Shown one piece after another: positions 7,783 through 19,025 of a stretch of DNA of 64,000 nt. This DNA is from Desulfofustis limnaeus (GTDB lineage Bacteria; Desulfobacterota; Desulfobulbia; Desulfobulbales; Desulfocapsaceae), in contig NZ_AP025516.1 in NCBI RefSeq assembly GCF_023169885.1, forward strand, positions 372,001 through 436,000, read 5' to 3'. The notes under the pieces were generated by a model. It did no database searches. It saw nothing but the letters and a program-made list of their open reading frames with translations, and was not told where the DNA came from. A program made the position numbers and the translations under genes. Numbering within the stretch: the stretch's first letter is position 1; each line of letters begins with the position of its first letter.

Positions 7783-9077
7783 TCGGCGTCTCCCTATTTC
7801 TCGTTTTTCTGGTCTTGATGGTGGCCGGTGTGCCGATCGGCGTGTCGATGGGTTTATCCGCCGCAGTGGCCATCGCGCTGGCCAATCTCGACACCCAGTG
7901 GTTCGGTCTGCTGGCCGTGCCGCAGAATTTTTACGCCGGTCTTGGTAAATACCCATTGCTGGCCATCCCGATGTTCGTGCTGGTCGGGATTATCTTCAAC
8001 CGCTCCGGCGTGGCCCTGCGCCTCGTTCGCTTCGCCGTCTCCATTTTCGGCCAGGGACCGGGGATGTTACCGCTGGTGGCCATTGCTGTTGCCATGCTGC
8101 TCGGCGGCATATCCGGTTCCGGCCCGGCAACCGCCGCCGCCGTCGGCAGCGTCATGATCGCAGCCATGACTCGCGCCGGTTACCCGCCGGCCTTTTCGGC
8201 CAGTGTTATCGGTGCGGCTGCCGCCATCGACATCATCATCCCTCCGTCGGTTGCCTTGATCATCTATTCCGTCCTTGTCCCGGGCGCTTCGGTGCCGGCC
8301 ATGTTCGCTGCCGGCATGATCCCGGGAATCATGGTTGGTCTGGCCATGATGATACCGTCGGTCTGGCTGGCCAAAAAACACCAGATGGGGCTGCAGGAGG
8401 ACTCGATGAGTAGGCCGCCTTTCTGGGAGAGTCTGCGAGAGGCCTCCTGGGGCCTGGCCGCACCGGTGCTGATCCTCGGCGGTATGCGGCTCGGCTGGTT
8501 TACCCCGACTGAGGCCGCCGTGGTTGCCGTCTTTTACGGGCTTTTTGTCGGCATGGTCATCCATCGCAGCATTACCGTCCGTGATCTCTTCGGTATCCTG
8601 CGTGACGCCGGCGAGTTGTCGGCGGTCATTCTACTGGTGGTGGCGCTGGCCGGAATCTTTGCCTATTCCTTGTCGACCCTTGGTATCATCGATCCGATTA
8701 CCGAAGGTATCGTCCGTTCCGGTCTCGGCGAATACGGCGTTTTGATCTTGCTTGTTTTTCTGTTGATCTTTGTCGGTATGTTTCTCGACGGCATCTCGAT
8801 CTTTCTCATTTTGGTGCCGATCCTGTTACCCATCGCCGCCTTCTATCAGTGGGATCTCGTCTGGTTCGGCATCCTGCTGACGCTGATGGTGGCCATCGGC
8901 CAGTTCACCCCGCCGCTGGCCGTGAACCTGATGGTTTCGTGCCGGATAGCCCAAGTCAGTATGGAGCGGACGGTACGCTGGGTGTGCTGGCTGCTGTTGT
9001 CCGTGTTCTGCGTGCTGCTACTGGTTATCGTCTTCCCGCCGTTGGCCTTGTGGCTGCCCCGTACTCTTGGCTATTGA
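7779..9077 (+). CDS. TRAP transporter large permease (DctM)
   Basis: 432-residue large permease with about 12 hydrophobic segments and typical DctM text: VPIGVSMGLSAAVAIAL near the start, GGISGSGPATAAAVGSVM, the IIPPSVALIIYS loop and FTPTEAAVVAVFYGL. The start at 7779 overlaps the small permease stop by four bases, indicating translational coupling. The binding protein follows 41 bp downstream, giving the order Q-M-P. The substrate cannot be deduced from the permease. Confidence 0.93.
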   Translation: MIGVSLFLVFLVLMVAGVPIGVSMGLSAAVAIALANLDTQWFGLLAVPQNFYAGLGKYPLLAIPMFVLVGIIFNRSGVALRLVRFAVSIFGQGPGMLPLVAIAVAMLLGGISGSGPATAAAVGSVMIAAMTRAGYPPAFSASVIGAAAAIDIIIPPSVALIIYSVLVPGASVPAMFAAGMIPGIMVGLAMMIPSVWLAKKHQMGLQEDSMSRPPFWESLREASWGLAAPVLILGGMRLGWFTPTEAAVVAVFYGLFVGMVIHRSITVRDLFGILRDAGELSAVILLVVALAGIFAYSLSTLGIIDPITEGIVRSGLGEYGVLILLVFLLIFVGMFLDGISIFLILVPILLPIAAFYQWDLVWFGILLTLMVAIGQFTPPLAVNLMVSCRIAQVSMERTVRWVCWLLLSVFCVLLLVIVFPPLALWLPRTLGY

Positions 9078-9118
9078 AAAAACGCTTACATCAACATCAA
9101 CCTGAAGGAGAGTCGAAC

Positions 9119-10147
9119 ATGAAACAAAGGATCTCGCTGGCCGTGCTGTTGGTTACGGCCCTGCTGCTTGGTGCGGTTGCCGCTTCGGCGCAGAACTACA
9201 AATCAGAATACAAGATGTCGCTGGTACTGGGCACCGCCTTTCCCTGGGGCAAAGGCGGGGAGATCTGGGCTGATCTGGTGCGGGAACGTACCGACGGGCG
9301 GATCAATATCAAGCTTTATCCCGGTGTTTCGTTGGTTCAAGGCGATCAGACCCGGGAATTGTCGGCGATTCGCCAGGGCGTCATCGATATGGCCATTGGC
9401 TCGACCATCAACTGGTCGCCACAGGTCAAAGAACTCAACCTCTTCTCAATGCCGTTTCTGATGCCTGATTTCGCCGCCATCGACGCTCTGACCCAGGGTG
9501 CCGTCGGCGAACGTTTGTTCTCCGTCCTCGAAGAGGCCGGGGTCGTGCCGTTGGCCTGGGGGGAGAACGGTTTCCGTGAAATCTCCAACTCCAAACAGGC
9601 CATCCGCACCCCGGCTGATCTCAAGGGTATGAAGATCAGGGTCGTCGGATCGCCGCTCTTCCTCGATACCTTCACGGCGCTCGGCGCCAATCCGACGCAG
9701 ATGAGCTGGGCCGACGCCCAGCCGGCTCTGGCCAGTGGTGCCGTCGACGGCCAGGAAAACCCGCTGGCTATCTTCACCGCTGCCAAGCTGCACACGGTCG
9801 GCCAGAAGCATATTACCATGTGGGGTTACGTGGCCGATCCGCTGATCTTCGTTGTTAACCAGGAGGTCTGGAACTCTTGGACCGAAGAGGATCGGGCCAT
9901 TGTCAGGCAGGCTGCCATCGACGCTGGCCAGCAGGAGATCGGCATCGCCCGGGCCGGCCTGGTTGAAGGCGATAGCGCGGTGCTTGACGAGATCAAGGGC
10001 AACGATGTGACCATCACGGTGCTGAGCGAGGAGGAACGAGCAGCGTTCGTCGCGGCAACTCGCCCGGTCTTTGACAAGTGGAAAGAGCAGGTTGGTCCGG
10101 ATCTGGTGGATATGGCCGAACAGGCTATCGCCGCCCGCGCTAACTGA
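9119..10147 (+). CDS. TRAP transporter substrate-binding protein (DctP)
   Basis: 342-residue periplasmic solute receptor. Residues 1-22 form a Sec signal peptide ending near ASAQ. The mature part has the DctP-family blocks GAxxYPGVSLVQGDQTRELSAI (ligand lobe), GMKIRVVGSPLFLDTFTALG with the Arg that usually binds the substrate carboxylate, and AVDGQENPLAIF. The ATG at 9119 is preceded by GAAGGAGAG at 9104-9112. A strong terminator follows at 10172-10212. Ligand is probably an organic acid; which one is unknown. Confidence 0.92.
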   Translation: MKQRISLAVLLVTALLLGAVAASAQNYKSEYKMSLVLGTAFPWGKGGEIWADLVRERTDGRINIKLYPGVSLVQGDQTRELSAIRQGVIDMAIGSTINWSPQVKELNLFSMPFLMPDFAAIDALTQGAVGERLFSVLEEAGVVPLAWGENGFREISNSKQAIRTPADLKGMKIRVVGSPLFLDTFTALGANPTQMSWADAQPALASGAVDGQENPLAIFTAAKLHTVGQKHITMWGYVADPLIFVVNQEVWNSWTEEDRAIVRQAAIDAGQQEIGIARAGLVEGDSAVLDEIKGNDVTITVLSEEERAAFVAATRPVFDKWKEQVGPDLVDMAEQAIAARAN

Positions 10148-10171
10148 TCAACGCGGCACGATTCCCCGTGT

Positions 10172-10212
10172 GGGCCGAACTCCGAGCGCATCGGGGTCCG
10201 GCCCTTTTTTTT
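10172..10212 (+). terminator. rho-independent terminator of the TRAP operon
   Basis: Stem GGGCCG...CGGCCC (10172-10204) followed by a run of T at 10205-10212, 25 bp after the DctP stop. Confidence 0.85.
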
Positions 10213-10419
10213 GCTAGTTCCTGCGACTCCACTCGGTTCGTTTAACCGCTGAACCTGGCGGCAGCCGGCCAGTGTTCCCCGGTCGGTTCCGGCGCGAGGG
10301 GCCTCAGTAGTTTCCCTTTCTGTCATCGTCCCGGCTCCGTTGTAGATCTTAGGTCGGATAGGTTACGGTAGGACTCGGCAGTTGCCACATACGGATTTTC
10401 TGAAAATGGTGGGGAGCTC

Positions 10420-10460
10420 TTGACTGTCGTTTCACAATCTGCTAAATTGCAAATAGTAAT
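10420..10460 (+). promoter_or_regulatory. sigma-70 promoter of the perR-like gene with possible autoregulatory Fur/PerR box
   Basis: TTGACT at 10420-10425, a 17-bp spacer and TAAATT at 10443-10448. Overlapping the -10, ATTGCAA-A-TAGTAAT at 10446-10460 is a degenerate 7-1-7 inverted repeat (5 of 7 pairs), the layout of Fur/PerR operators. Autorepression is inference. Confidence 0.5.
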
Positions 10461-10482
10461 CGTTCTTAATTCGTAATAGACT

Positions 10483-10938
10483 ATGACTATCCCCAGCCAC
10501 AAAGTCGAACAGAGGATGCGACACTTCGAGACCGTGTGCCGTGAAGAAGGAATCAAGGTGACGCAGCAGCGCATCGAGATTTTTCGCGAAGTGGCGCAAA
10601 CAGAAGAGCATCCGGAGGCCGACAAAATTTATCACCGCGTCCGGGACCGTTTGCCGACGGTTTCCCTGGATACCGTCTACCGGACGCTGTGGTTACTTAA
10701 CGACCTCGGGCTGGTGGCTACGCTTGGATCAAGTCGGGAACCAACCCGCTTTGATGCCAACTTGGAGCGCCACCATCACTTTGTCTGTCGGCAGTGTGGT
10801 TTCACCCGGGACTTTGTCAGTAACGACCTGGATAGCCTCGTCCTGCCAGAATCATTATGCTCATTCGGTAACGTTGAGCAGGCTCAAGTTCAGGTACGCG
10901 GCCTGTGCAGGGATTGTCTCGAAAAAGAACGAACATGA
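10483..10938 (+). CDS. Fur-family transcriptional regulator, PerR-like
   Basis: 151-residue Fur-superfamily repressor. The N-terminal winged helix spans about residues 10-85 (IKVTQQRIEIFREV, then VSLDTVYRTLWLLNDLGLV as recognition helix and wing). The dimerisation domain has HHHFVCRQCGF and the second pair CRDCLEKE, together forming the CXXC...CXXC structural zinc site, plus the His/Asp regulatory site (FDANLERHHHF). It lies just upstream of katG on the same strand, which favours a peroxide-sensing PerR role over iron uptake control. ATG 10483 follows the promoter described at 10420-10460. PerR proteins sense peroxide by metal-catalysed His oxidation; whether this one uses Fe or Mn cannot be read from sequence. 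Confidence 0.88.
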   Translation: MTIPSHKVEQRMRHFETVCREEGIKVTQQRIEIFREVAQTEEHPEADKIYHRVRDRLPTVSLDTVYRTLWLLNDLGLVATLGSSREPTRFDANLERHHHFVCRQCGFTRDFVSNDLDSLVLPESLCSFGNVEQAQVQVRGLCRDCLEKERT

Positions 10939-11051
10939 AGGTTGTTGCGCTGACAAGAGTCTGATGCCCGGTATGTGGCCGTAAGGAAAGATGGAGACCG
11001 AGACCGGGCACCATTGCACTGTATCGCCTGACGAACAGTGGAAACACCTAG

Positions 11052-13283
<2,232 letters not shown>

Positions 13284-13405
13284 TGGTTAGGACCGGTGCT
13301 GGGCGTCGGCAATGAAATCGGGGAGAAAAGCCGTCGGCTGATGAAAAGAACCAACGCAGTCCGGCCGATCTCCTGAGCGTCTTCGCAAAACCCAGGCATC
13401 ATTTG

Positions 13406-13447
13406 AACGCGACGCTTCAGTATTCTCTGAAGCGTCGCGTTTTTTTT
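13406..13447 (+). terminator. rho-independent terminator after katG
   Basis: Perfect 15-bp stem AACGCGACGCTTCAG / CTGAAGCGTCGCGTT with loop TATTCT (13406-13441) and T-run to 13447. It lies in the 313-bp gap 13284-13596; the rest of that gap shows no convincing gene. Confidence 0.9.
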
Positions 13448-13596
13448 GTTTCGATCGACTCGTCAGCGAGTATTCTTGTCGAAGATCGATGGGGCGGCAG
13501 TGAGCCGGCGAGCGATGACCATGCACCAGAGAGGTGCCACTGTCCGTCGAGTGCCAGACGGGTTGAACGGAAGAAGAGGACGGACGTGATGATCGT

Positions 13597-14319
13597 ATGA
13601 CCTGGGTACGAATAATTTTGATCATGGCAGCCGTGGTCATGATCGGCTGCCGTTCGGGTAGGGCCGGACTCGAACCGCACCGGGTGGTTGTCATGGATGC
13701 GGCGATCGCCGGCCCATCCGATATCTGTCTTCATCCCGATGGTGGGACGTTGCTGATCGTCAGCGACAAAGGGGCCCTCTTCCAGGCGGATCTCGATGGT
13801 GAGATAAAAAGGCGGGCGCCGTTTCACGGTGGTGATTTCGAAGGCGTCTACGTCCACGAAAAAAAGATCTATGTGGCCGAAGAGCGCGACCGGCTTGTCT
13901 ATCGCTTCGATTCCGACAGCTTGGAGCGAGAGAAGACCTATTCGGTTCCCTATGAGGGCAAGCGCAATAGCGGCTATGAAAGCGTTGTTTTTAACCGGGC
14001 TCGCGACGTGTTTCTGCTGATAACCGAGAAAGATCCGGTGATTGTCTTCGAGTTGAACGGCGATTTTGAGGTGTTAAAGAGATTCCCGCTTGATGTGGCC
14101 GAGGATATTTCGGCAGCCACCTGGCATGAGGGGTTTCTCTGGCTGGTGAGTGATGAGGAGCGGGCGGTGCTGAAGCTCGATCCGCACAGTTATGAGGTGC
14201 TGCAACGGTGGGAAGTCCCGTCGGTGCGCAAACCGGAGGGTATCGCCTTTGTCGGTGAGACGATGATGCTGGTTTGCGATGCAGAGCGGCGGCTCTATTA
14301 TTTTGCCGCCCCGAGGTGA
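13597..14319 (+). CDS. SdiA-regulated/YjiK-like beta-propeller lipoprotein
   Basis: 240 residues. A short hydrophobic leader ends in VVMIGC, a plausible lipobox with the lipidated Cys near residue 18. The rest is made of repeated strand units typical of SMP-30/YjiK-like propellers: GPSDICLHPDGGTLLIVSD, DFEGVYVHEKKIYVAEE, SAATWHEGFLWLVSDE and KPEGIAFVGETMMLV. This matches the SdiA-regulated (YjiK) family, envelope proteins of unknown activity. Converges on cydC with a 35-bp gap. Confidence 0.75.
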   Translation: MTWVRIILIMAAVVMIGCRSGRAGLEPHRVVVMDAAIAGPSDICLHPDGGTLLIVSDKGALFQADLDGEIKRRAPFHGGDFEGVYVHEKKIYVAEERDRLVYRFDSDSLEREKTYSVPYEGKRNSGYESVVFNRARDVFLLITEKDPVIVFELNGDFEVLKRFPLDVAEDISAATWHEGFLWLVSDEERAVLKLDPHSYEVLQRWEVPSVRKPEGIAFVGETMMLVCDAERRLYYFAAPR

Positions 14320-14354
14320 GGAGCTCCTTTTTTTCGCTCGTTCTGTGGTGAAAA

Positions 14355-16097
14355 TCAGCTCTGCTGGGTGCCGATGAAATGGTGGTAACGCCGGTTTTCG
14401 GCGAACAAGCGTTCATGGCTACCGCAGGCGACGATGTGGCCGTTTTCCAGGAAACAGACCTGGTTAACCCGGGTCAGGGCTTCTCTCGTGTGGGTGATGA
14501 ACAGACCGCTTCTGCCGGACAGGTTGGCGAAGATGGTCTCGGTGAAACGTCGCCGGTTGTCGTTGTCGAGTCCTTCGGTGGGTTCGTCGAGGATCCAGAT
14601 CGGGGCATTCTTGAGCAGGGCCCGGGCCAGGATCAGCCGCCTGGCCTCGCCGCCGGAGAGTTGCGAGCCGCCCTCCCCCGTCCAGGTGTCGAGACCGTCC
14701 GGCAGGCCGTCGACGAATTCGGCCAACTGGGCCCGCTCCAGGGCTTTCCGCAGTTGCGCCTCGTCCGCGTGCGGTGCGGCAATGAGCAGGTTGTCGCGCA
14801 GGGTGGCGTTGAAGACATGGGCTCGTTGCGACACCAGCGTGATCTTCCGGCGTAGTTGCTCCTCGCTGAAACGGCGTAGATCGGTGCCGCCGATCATGAT
14901 GGACCCGTGATCGGGGTCCCAGAAGCGGCTAAGCAGGTGTGCCAGGGTTGTCTTGCCGCTGCCGCTGGGGCCGACCAGCGCGACGGTGGACTGGGCCGGG
15001 ATGCTGAGGTCGATGGACTCGATGACCCGCGCAGTGCCGGAACCCGGATAGCCAAAGCAGACCTTTTGAAAATCGATGGAAAGATCAACCGATTCCGGTG
15101 CCCGAACGTCAGGAAAAACGACTGTTACCGGAGCTTCACCAACCTCGATCAGCCTACCTGCCGCAGCCCGGATCTTGCCGAGCATCTGGTAGGCCAGCGG
15201 CAAGGGTTGGACCGATTCAAAGGTGGCAAGCACCCCGAAGGTGATCAAGGCGAGCACCGGTTCGGAGAAATGGCCGTCCTGAGCCAGCGGCAGCGCCAGA
15301 TAGAGCGCCGCCAGAGCCGCCAATCCGCTGAACAGGGTGATATGCGCGGTGGAGCCGCCGCTGATCACCGCCATCTTTTCCTGAAGGCCAAGGAGCCGGT
15401 CGCATTCGGCTAGCCGTTCTTGGCAACGACGGTGCTGGGCACCATACACACTCAAATCGGCCATACCTTGCAGATCCTCCACCAGGTTGCTGCGTAACTC
15501 TCCCTGGTGTTGTTGTATCTGAGCACCGATCGGGCGTCCCAGCCGTTCGGCGAGCAGCGGGATCAGGAGTCCGGCCAGCAGGAAGATGAGGGAAAAGACC
15601 ACCGCCAGTGACGGAGCCAGCCACCAGAGCAGTCCTCCCACCGCCATCGCCACCGCAGCAGCAACGACGGTCGGAGCAAGAACGCGGACGAACAGCAAGT
15701 CCAGCGTATCGATATCGGTGACGATCCTGTTCAGCAGATCACCGCTGCGATGACGGTACAGGCTGGCCGGTGCCTGTGGCTCAATGGTTTGATAGAACCA
15801 GACGCGTAATGACGCCAGGAGACGAAGGGTAGCCTCATGGGAGATGACCCGCTCCGCATATCGTCCCACGGTGCGTAGAACGGCGAACCCGCGGACGCCG
15901 GCACTCGGCGTGTGGATGTCAAAACGCTGAGCGGCGACCAAGCTCAATCCGGCAACTGCGGAAGCGCTGAGGAACCAGCCGGATACCGCCAGCAGGCCAA
16001 TGCTGGCCAGCAGGGTGAGTATCCCGGCGGCGATACCCCAGAACACCCATATCCGGTGGGGATGAAGCAGTCGGATGAAGGGCAGCAGTTCGTTCAT
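14355..16097 (-). CDS. cydC: thiol reductant ABC exporter subunit CydC
   Basis: 580-residue half-transporter: six membrane helices (about residues 15-310) and an ATPase domain. N-terminal MNELLPFIRLLHPHRIWV and SGWFLSASAVAG are typical CydC. Nucleotide-binding motifs are GPSGSGKTT (Walker A), LSGGEARRLILARA (signature) and IWILDEPTEGLD (Walker B). CydDC exports glutathione/cysteine to the periplasm and is needed to assemble cytochrome bd. Its ATG overlaps the cydD stop by four bases (16094-16097). No cydAB genes occur in this window, so the oxidase it serves must be encoded elsewhere. Confidence 0.93.
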   Translation of the reverse strand: MNELLPFIRLLHPHRIWVFWGIAAGILTLLASIGLLAVSGWFLSASAVAGLSLVAAQRFDIHTPSAGVRGFAVLRTVGRYAERVISHEATLRLLASLRVWFYQTIEPQAPASLYRHRSGDLLNRIVTDIDTLDLLFVRVLAPTVVAAAVAMAVGGLLWWLAPSLAVVFSLIFLLAGLLIPLLAERLGRPIGAQIQQHQGELRSNLVEDLQGMADLSVYGAQHRRCQERLAECDRLLGLQEKMAVISGGSTAHITLFSGLAALAALYLALPLAQDGHFSEPVLALITFGVLATFESVQPLPLAYQMLGKIRAAAGRLIEVGEAPVTVVFPDVRAPESVDLSIDFQKVCFGYPGSGTARVIESIDLSIPAQSTVALVGPSGSGKTTLAHLLSRFWDPDHGSIMIGGTDLRRFSEEQLRRKITLVSQRAHVFNATLRDNLLIAAPHADEAQLRKALERAQLAEFVDGLPDGLDTWTGEGGSQLSGGEARRLILARALLKNAPIWILDEPTEGLDNDNRRRFTETIFANLSGRSGLFITHTREALTRVNQVCFLENGHIVACGSHERLFAENRRYHHFIGTQQS

Positions 16098-17860
16098 GAC
16101 ACCTCCGTCGCCCGTTCTGTTACCAGTACCAGGCCGGCATAGACGCCGTTCCCTGCCAGGAGTTGATCGTGGGTGCCCTGCTCGACCACCGCTCCCGCTG
16201 CCATCACTGCTATCCGGTCAGCATGCCTGGCGGTATCCAGCCGGTGGGTGAGCATGATCACCGTTTTTCCTTGTCGCAGCCGCTCCAGACTAGTCATGAT
16301 CAACCGCTCGTTTTCCAGGTCGAGACCGGCGGTCGGTTCGTCCAGGAGCAGTAGCGGAGCAGCCTTGGCAAAGGCCCGGGCCAGGGCTACTCGGCGTATC
16401 TGGCCACCGGAGAGGCGATTGCCCTGTTCGCCGGCACCGGTGTTCAGCCCGGAGAGCAGGCCGGCGCTCTGCTGGAGGCCGGCCTGCTGGGCTGCTGCTG
16501 CGATCTGCGCGCCGGTCAGCTCGGGGTTGCCCAGCCCAATGTTGTCCGCCAGGCTGCCGAAGAACAGGTGCGGTTGTTGCGGCACCCAGGCAAGGTGACT
16601 ACGCCATAGATCGGGATTGAGGTCCGCCAGAGATCGTCCGTTGACGAGTATCTCGCCCTGCTGCAGTGGGAGGAAGCCGAGGAGCAGGTTGAGAAGCGTG
16701 GTCTTTCCGGCACCGCTGGCGCCGACGATGGCCAGCCACTCACCGGCCCTGACCGTCAGACAGAGATCGTCAAGCGCCGGCTTGGTGCGACCGGCATAGT
16801 GTTGACTGACGTGGCGGAACTCCACTGCGACACTAGGTTGTCCGGCCATCCGAGGGGAGGCGGCAGGCAGGGGCTGGACCGGTAGGTCAGCCAGCAATGC
16901 GCTCAATTCATCAGCGGCGCCGAGCGCGTCGGCGCGGGCGTGGAAATGGGTGCCGAGTTCGCGCAACGGCAGATACACATCAGGAGCGAGCAAGAGCAGG
17001 AACAGCCCGGTGCATAAAGTGAGCTGATTGCCATAGAGGCCGAAATCGAGAAAGTGGAGGTAGGACAGGCCGAGGAAGACGGCGGTCATGGCGATGGCCA
17101 CCGACGTGAAAAATTCAAGGACTGCCGAAGAAAGAAAAGCCACCCGCAATACAGCCATGGTCCCTTTGCGATATTCGTCCGAGGACACGGCGATACGCTC
17201 CGCTTCGTCTCGAGAGCGCAAGAACAGCTTGAGGGTGGCCAGTCCCTGCAGGGTGTCGAGGAAATGCGCGCTCATCCGCGACAGGAGCTGGAAATTCTTT
17301 TGGCTCAGGTTTTCGGCGCCCCGGCCGATCATGACCATCAGCGCCGGAATGAGCGGTGCGGTCAGTAAAAAGATCAGCCCCACCGCCCAGCTGACACTGA
17401 ACGCGACCAGTATGATCATGGTTGGGACAATCAGTGCCACCACCCTCTGCGGCAGGTACTGGGCAAAATAGCCATGCAGTGCCTCGACGCGTTCGATCAC
17501 CGAACTGGCCAGTGGTGCCGTCTGTCTTTCCAGGAGCGGCAACGGACCGGCTGCATTGAAGCGTTGCAGCAGCTGGGCACGGACAAATCGTCGAACCAGG
17601 GTTGACGCGCGCTGTCCGGAGAGTTCCCTGCCCCAGCCGAGCAGCGAACGCAGCAGCACCACCCCGGCGAGCGCGGCAAAAAAGTGCAGCAGCTCCTCGC
17701 GCCCGGCGCCTTCGATCACGGCAGCGTGGAGGATATGAGCGAGCAGCGCGGCCTGGGCGACGGCACAGACCCCGCCGCTCGCCGCCAGGATAATGGTCAA
17801 CGCTACCGTACGACGGCAGTGGGGGTGCAGGGACTGAAGCCAGGCGCGCGGTGGTGACAC
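16094..17860 (-). CDS. cydD: thiol reductant ABC exporter subunit CydD
   Basis: 588 residues, the first gene of the cydDC pair. GTG start at 17860 with AAGGAA about nine bases upstream. Six membrane helices precede an ATPase domain with GASGAGKTT, LSGGQIRRVALARAF and LLLLDEPTAGLD. The heterodimer with CydC forms the cysteine/glutathione exporter of the inner membrane. The genes are divergent from the cyclophilin-like gene at 18050, with a 189-bp shared upstream region. Confidence 0.93.
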   Translation of the reverse strand: MSPPRAWLQSLHPHCRRTVALTIILAASGGVCAVAQAALLAHILHAAVIEGAGREELLHFFAALAGVVLLRSLLGWGRELSGQRASTLVRRFVRAQLLQRFNAAGPLPLLERQTAPLASSVIERVEALHGYFAQYLPQRVVALIVPTMIILVAFSVSWAVGLIFLLTAPLIPALMVMIGRGAENLSQKNFQLLSRMSAHFLDTLQGLATLKLFLRSRDEAERIAVSSDEYRKGTMAVLRVAFLSSAVLEFFTSVAIAMTAVFLGLSYLHFLDFGLYGNQLTLCTGLFLLLLAPDVYLPLRELGTHFHARADALGAADELSALLADLPVQPLPAASPRMAGQPSVAVEFRHVSQHYAGRTKPALDDLCLTVRAGEWLAIVGASGAGKTTLLNLLLGFLPLQQGEILVNGRSLADLNPDLWRSHLAWVPQQPHLFFGSLADNIGLGNPELTGAQIAAAAQQAGLQQSAGLLSGLNTGAGEQGNRLSGGQIRRVALARAFAKAAPLLLLDEPTAGLDLENERLIMTSLERLRQGKTVIMLTHRLDTARHADRIAVMAAGAVVEQGTHDQLLAGNGVYAGLVLVTERATEVS

Positions 17861-18049
17861 TGCTGAAATTCCTTATCAGAAAAGCAGGATGCGATGCATG
17901 CTTCCCTACGCTACTGTTCCTGCCTGCTTCTGGCAAGGTTTTTACTTTGCACGTCGGATTAGACTTTCCTGCAGCTCTGTGATACTCCCAGAGAGAAACT
18001 GCCGGCGGCTGTGCCGGCTCGCCCGATTCTCATCTTTTGGAGGAGGCAT

Positions 18050-18421
18050 ATGCCACGAATTACTATTTCCTGGCCCGCCGGCACGATAACCGCAGTCCTG
18101 CGCGAAACGCCCACGGCCAGCAGGCTACTCGATGCATTACCGATCTCGGCACGAGCCAACGTTTGGGGCGACGAGGTCTATTTTCCCGTGCCGTTTACCG
18201 CCGATACCGAATCTGATGCGGCGACAGTCGTCGACAAAGGGGCGGTTTGTTTCTGGCTGGCAGGGGATTCTCTCGCCCTACTGTTCGGACCGACCCCGGT
18301 TTCCGAAGGCGATGAGTGCCGCTTGATCAGCGCCGCCAATATTGTCGGCATGATGGAGGGAGATCTGCGCCACCTTCGGTCGGTGCGCAACGGTGACCTG
18401 ATGACCGTCGACAAGGTGTAA
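18050..18421 (+). CDS. cyclophilin-like fold protein (TM1367/DUF369-like)
   Basis: 123 residues. GGAGGAGG at 18039-18046 fixes the ATG at 18050. The beta-rich sequence with a WGDEVYFPVPF block, KGAVCFWLAGDSLALLFGPTP and the C-terminal GDLMTVDKV matches the small bacterial cyclophilin-like beta-barrel family known from TM1367, which has no proven isomerase activity. The gene is convergent with the rhodanese gene at 18463. Confidence 0.75.
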   Translation: MPRITISWPAGTITAVLRETPTASRLLDALPISARANVWGDEVYFPVPFTADTESDAATVVDKGAVCFWLAGDSLALLFGPTPVSEGDECRLISAANIVGMMEGDLRHLRSVRNGDLMTVDKV

Positions 18422-18462
18422 TCCCTGCCGATCAGTCAGGCTCGGCTGACCCCGGCAGGTTG

Positions 18463-18783
18463 TCAGGAAAGAATCGGCAACCCGGCCTTCTTCCAGGCGC
18501 CGACGCCGCCGTCGATGGCTTTGGCGTTGACGAATCCTCGTTCTGTATACTGCGCTGCTCGACCAGCAGCGGAGCCTCCGCCTTTTCAGTTGCAGTAGAA
18601 GATGAGTTCCCGGTCCCGGTCGATGGCGTCTAGCCGCGACGCGAATTCGCTAAGCGAAATAGCCCCCTCCAACCGGTAGGTGTTGAATTTTTCGTCACTG
18701 TCGTAGGCACAGACCAGCAGGGCCTGGCCATGTTTTTGTCGTTCATGCGCTTCGGCGGCGCTGACGAGCGTCACATCGGGCAT
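18463..18783 (-). CDS. rhodanese-like sulfurtransferase, probable selenoprotein (UGA at residue 66)
   Basis: A single rhodanese domain read through an in-frame TGA (18588-18586). The first 65 residues start at ATG 18783 behind AAGGAGGAAC and end ...ELIFYCN. After the TGA the same frame continues KGGGSAAGRAAQYTERGF, then VNAKAIDGGVGAWKKAGLP, and stops at 18463-18465. This C-terminal text is the conserved second half of the rhodanese fold, giving 106 residues in all, the normal size of the domain. The TGA falls in the active-site loop that normally carries the catalytic Cys. A hairpin with a GGUC loop lies at the right distance downstream (18553-18571). Read-through as selenocysteine is therefore favoured over a nonsense mutation. 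A standard annotation would show a 65-residue fragment. No sel genes are in the window. Confidence 0.85.
18553..18571 (-). promoter_or_regulatory. SECIS-like hairpin inside the rhodanese reading frame
   Basis: On the mRNA sense: CGCUGCU stem, GGUCG loop, AGCAGCG stem; 7 perfect pairs. The loop begins 21 nt after the UGA. Bacterial SECIS elements recognised by SelB have a short upper stem and a GGU-containing apical loop about 16-37 nt after the UGA; E. coli fdhF also has GGUC in its loop. Confidence 0.75.
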
Positions 18784-19025
18784 GATGTTCCTCCTTGATT
18801 ACGATGTCTTGCTTGGCGTGCGGTTGCCGGAATGCCGTACAACCATCGGATACCTTCACCATAAGCACGGATGGCGAAATCGCCCACGCAAAACGGTTTG
18901 GTTGCCGTCTTCAGAGAAGGCGGCTATAAAGGCTGAAGCGTCTGCAGCGTGACGGTTTCCCGCTGCCTGGCCAATTGATCGCCCGGCGTGACGCGCCGTT
19001 CGTACAGGTAGTGCCTGGAGGTGAG

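Noticed and set aside
18784-19025. Sigma-54-like TGGCGTGCGGTTGC upstream of the rhodanese gene
   Set aside because: GG-GC spacing is one base short of the -24/-12 consensus.
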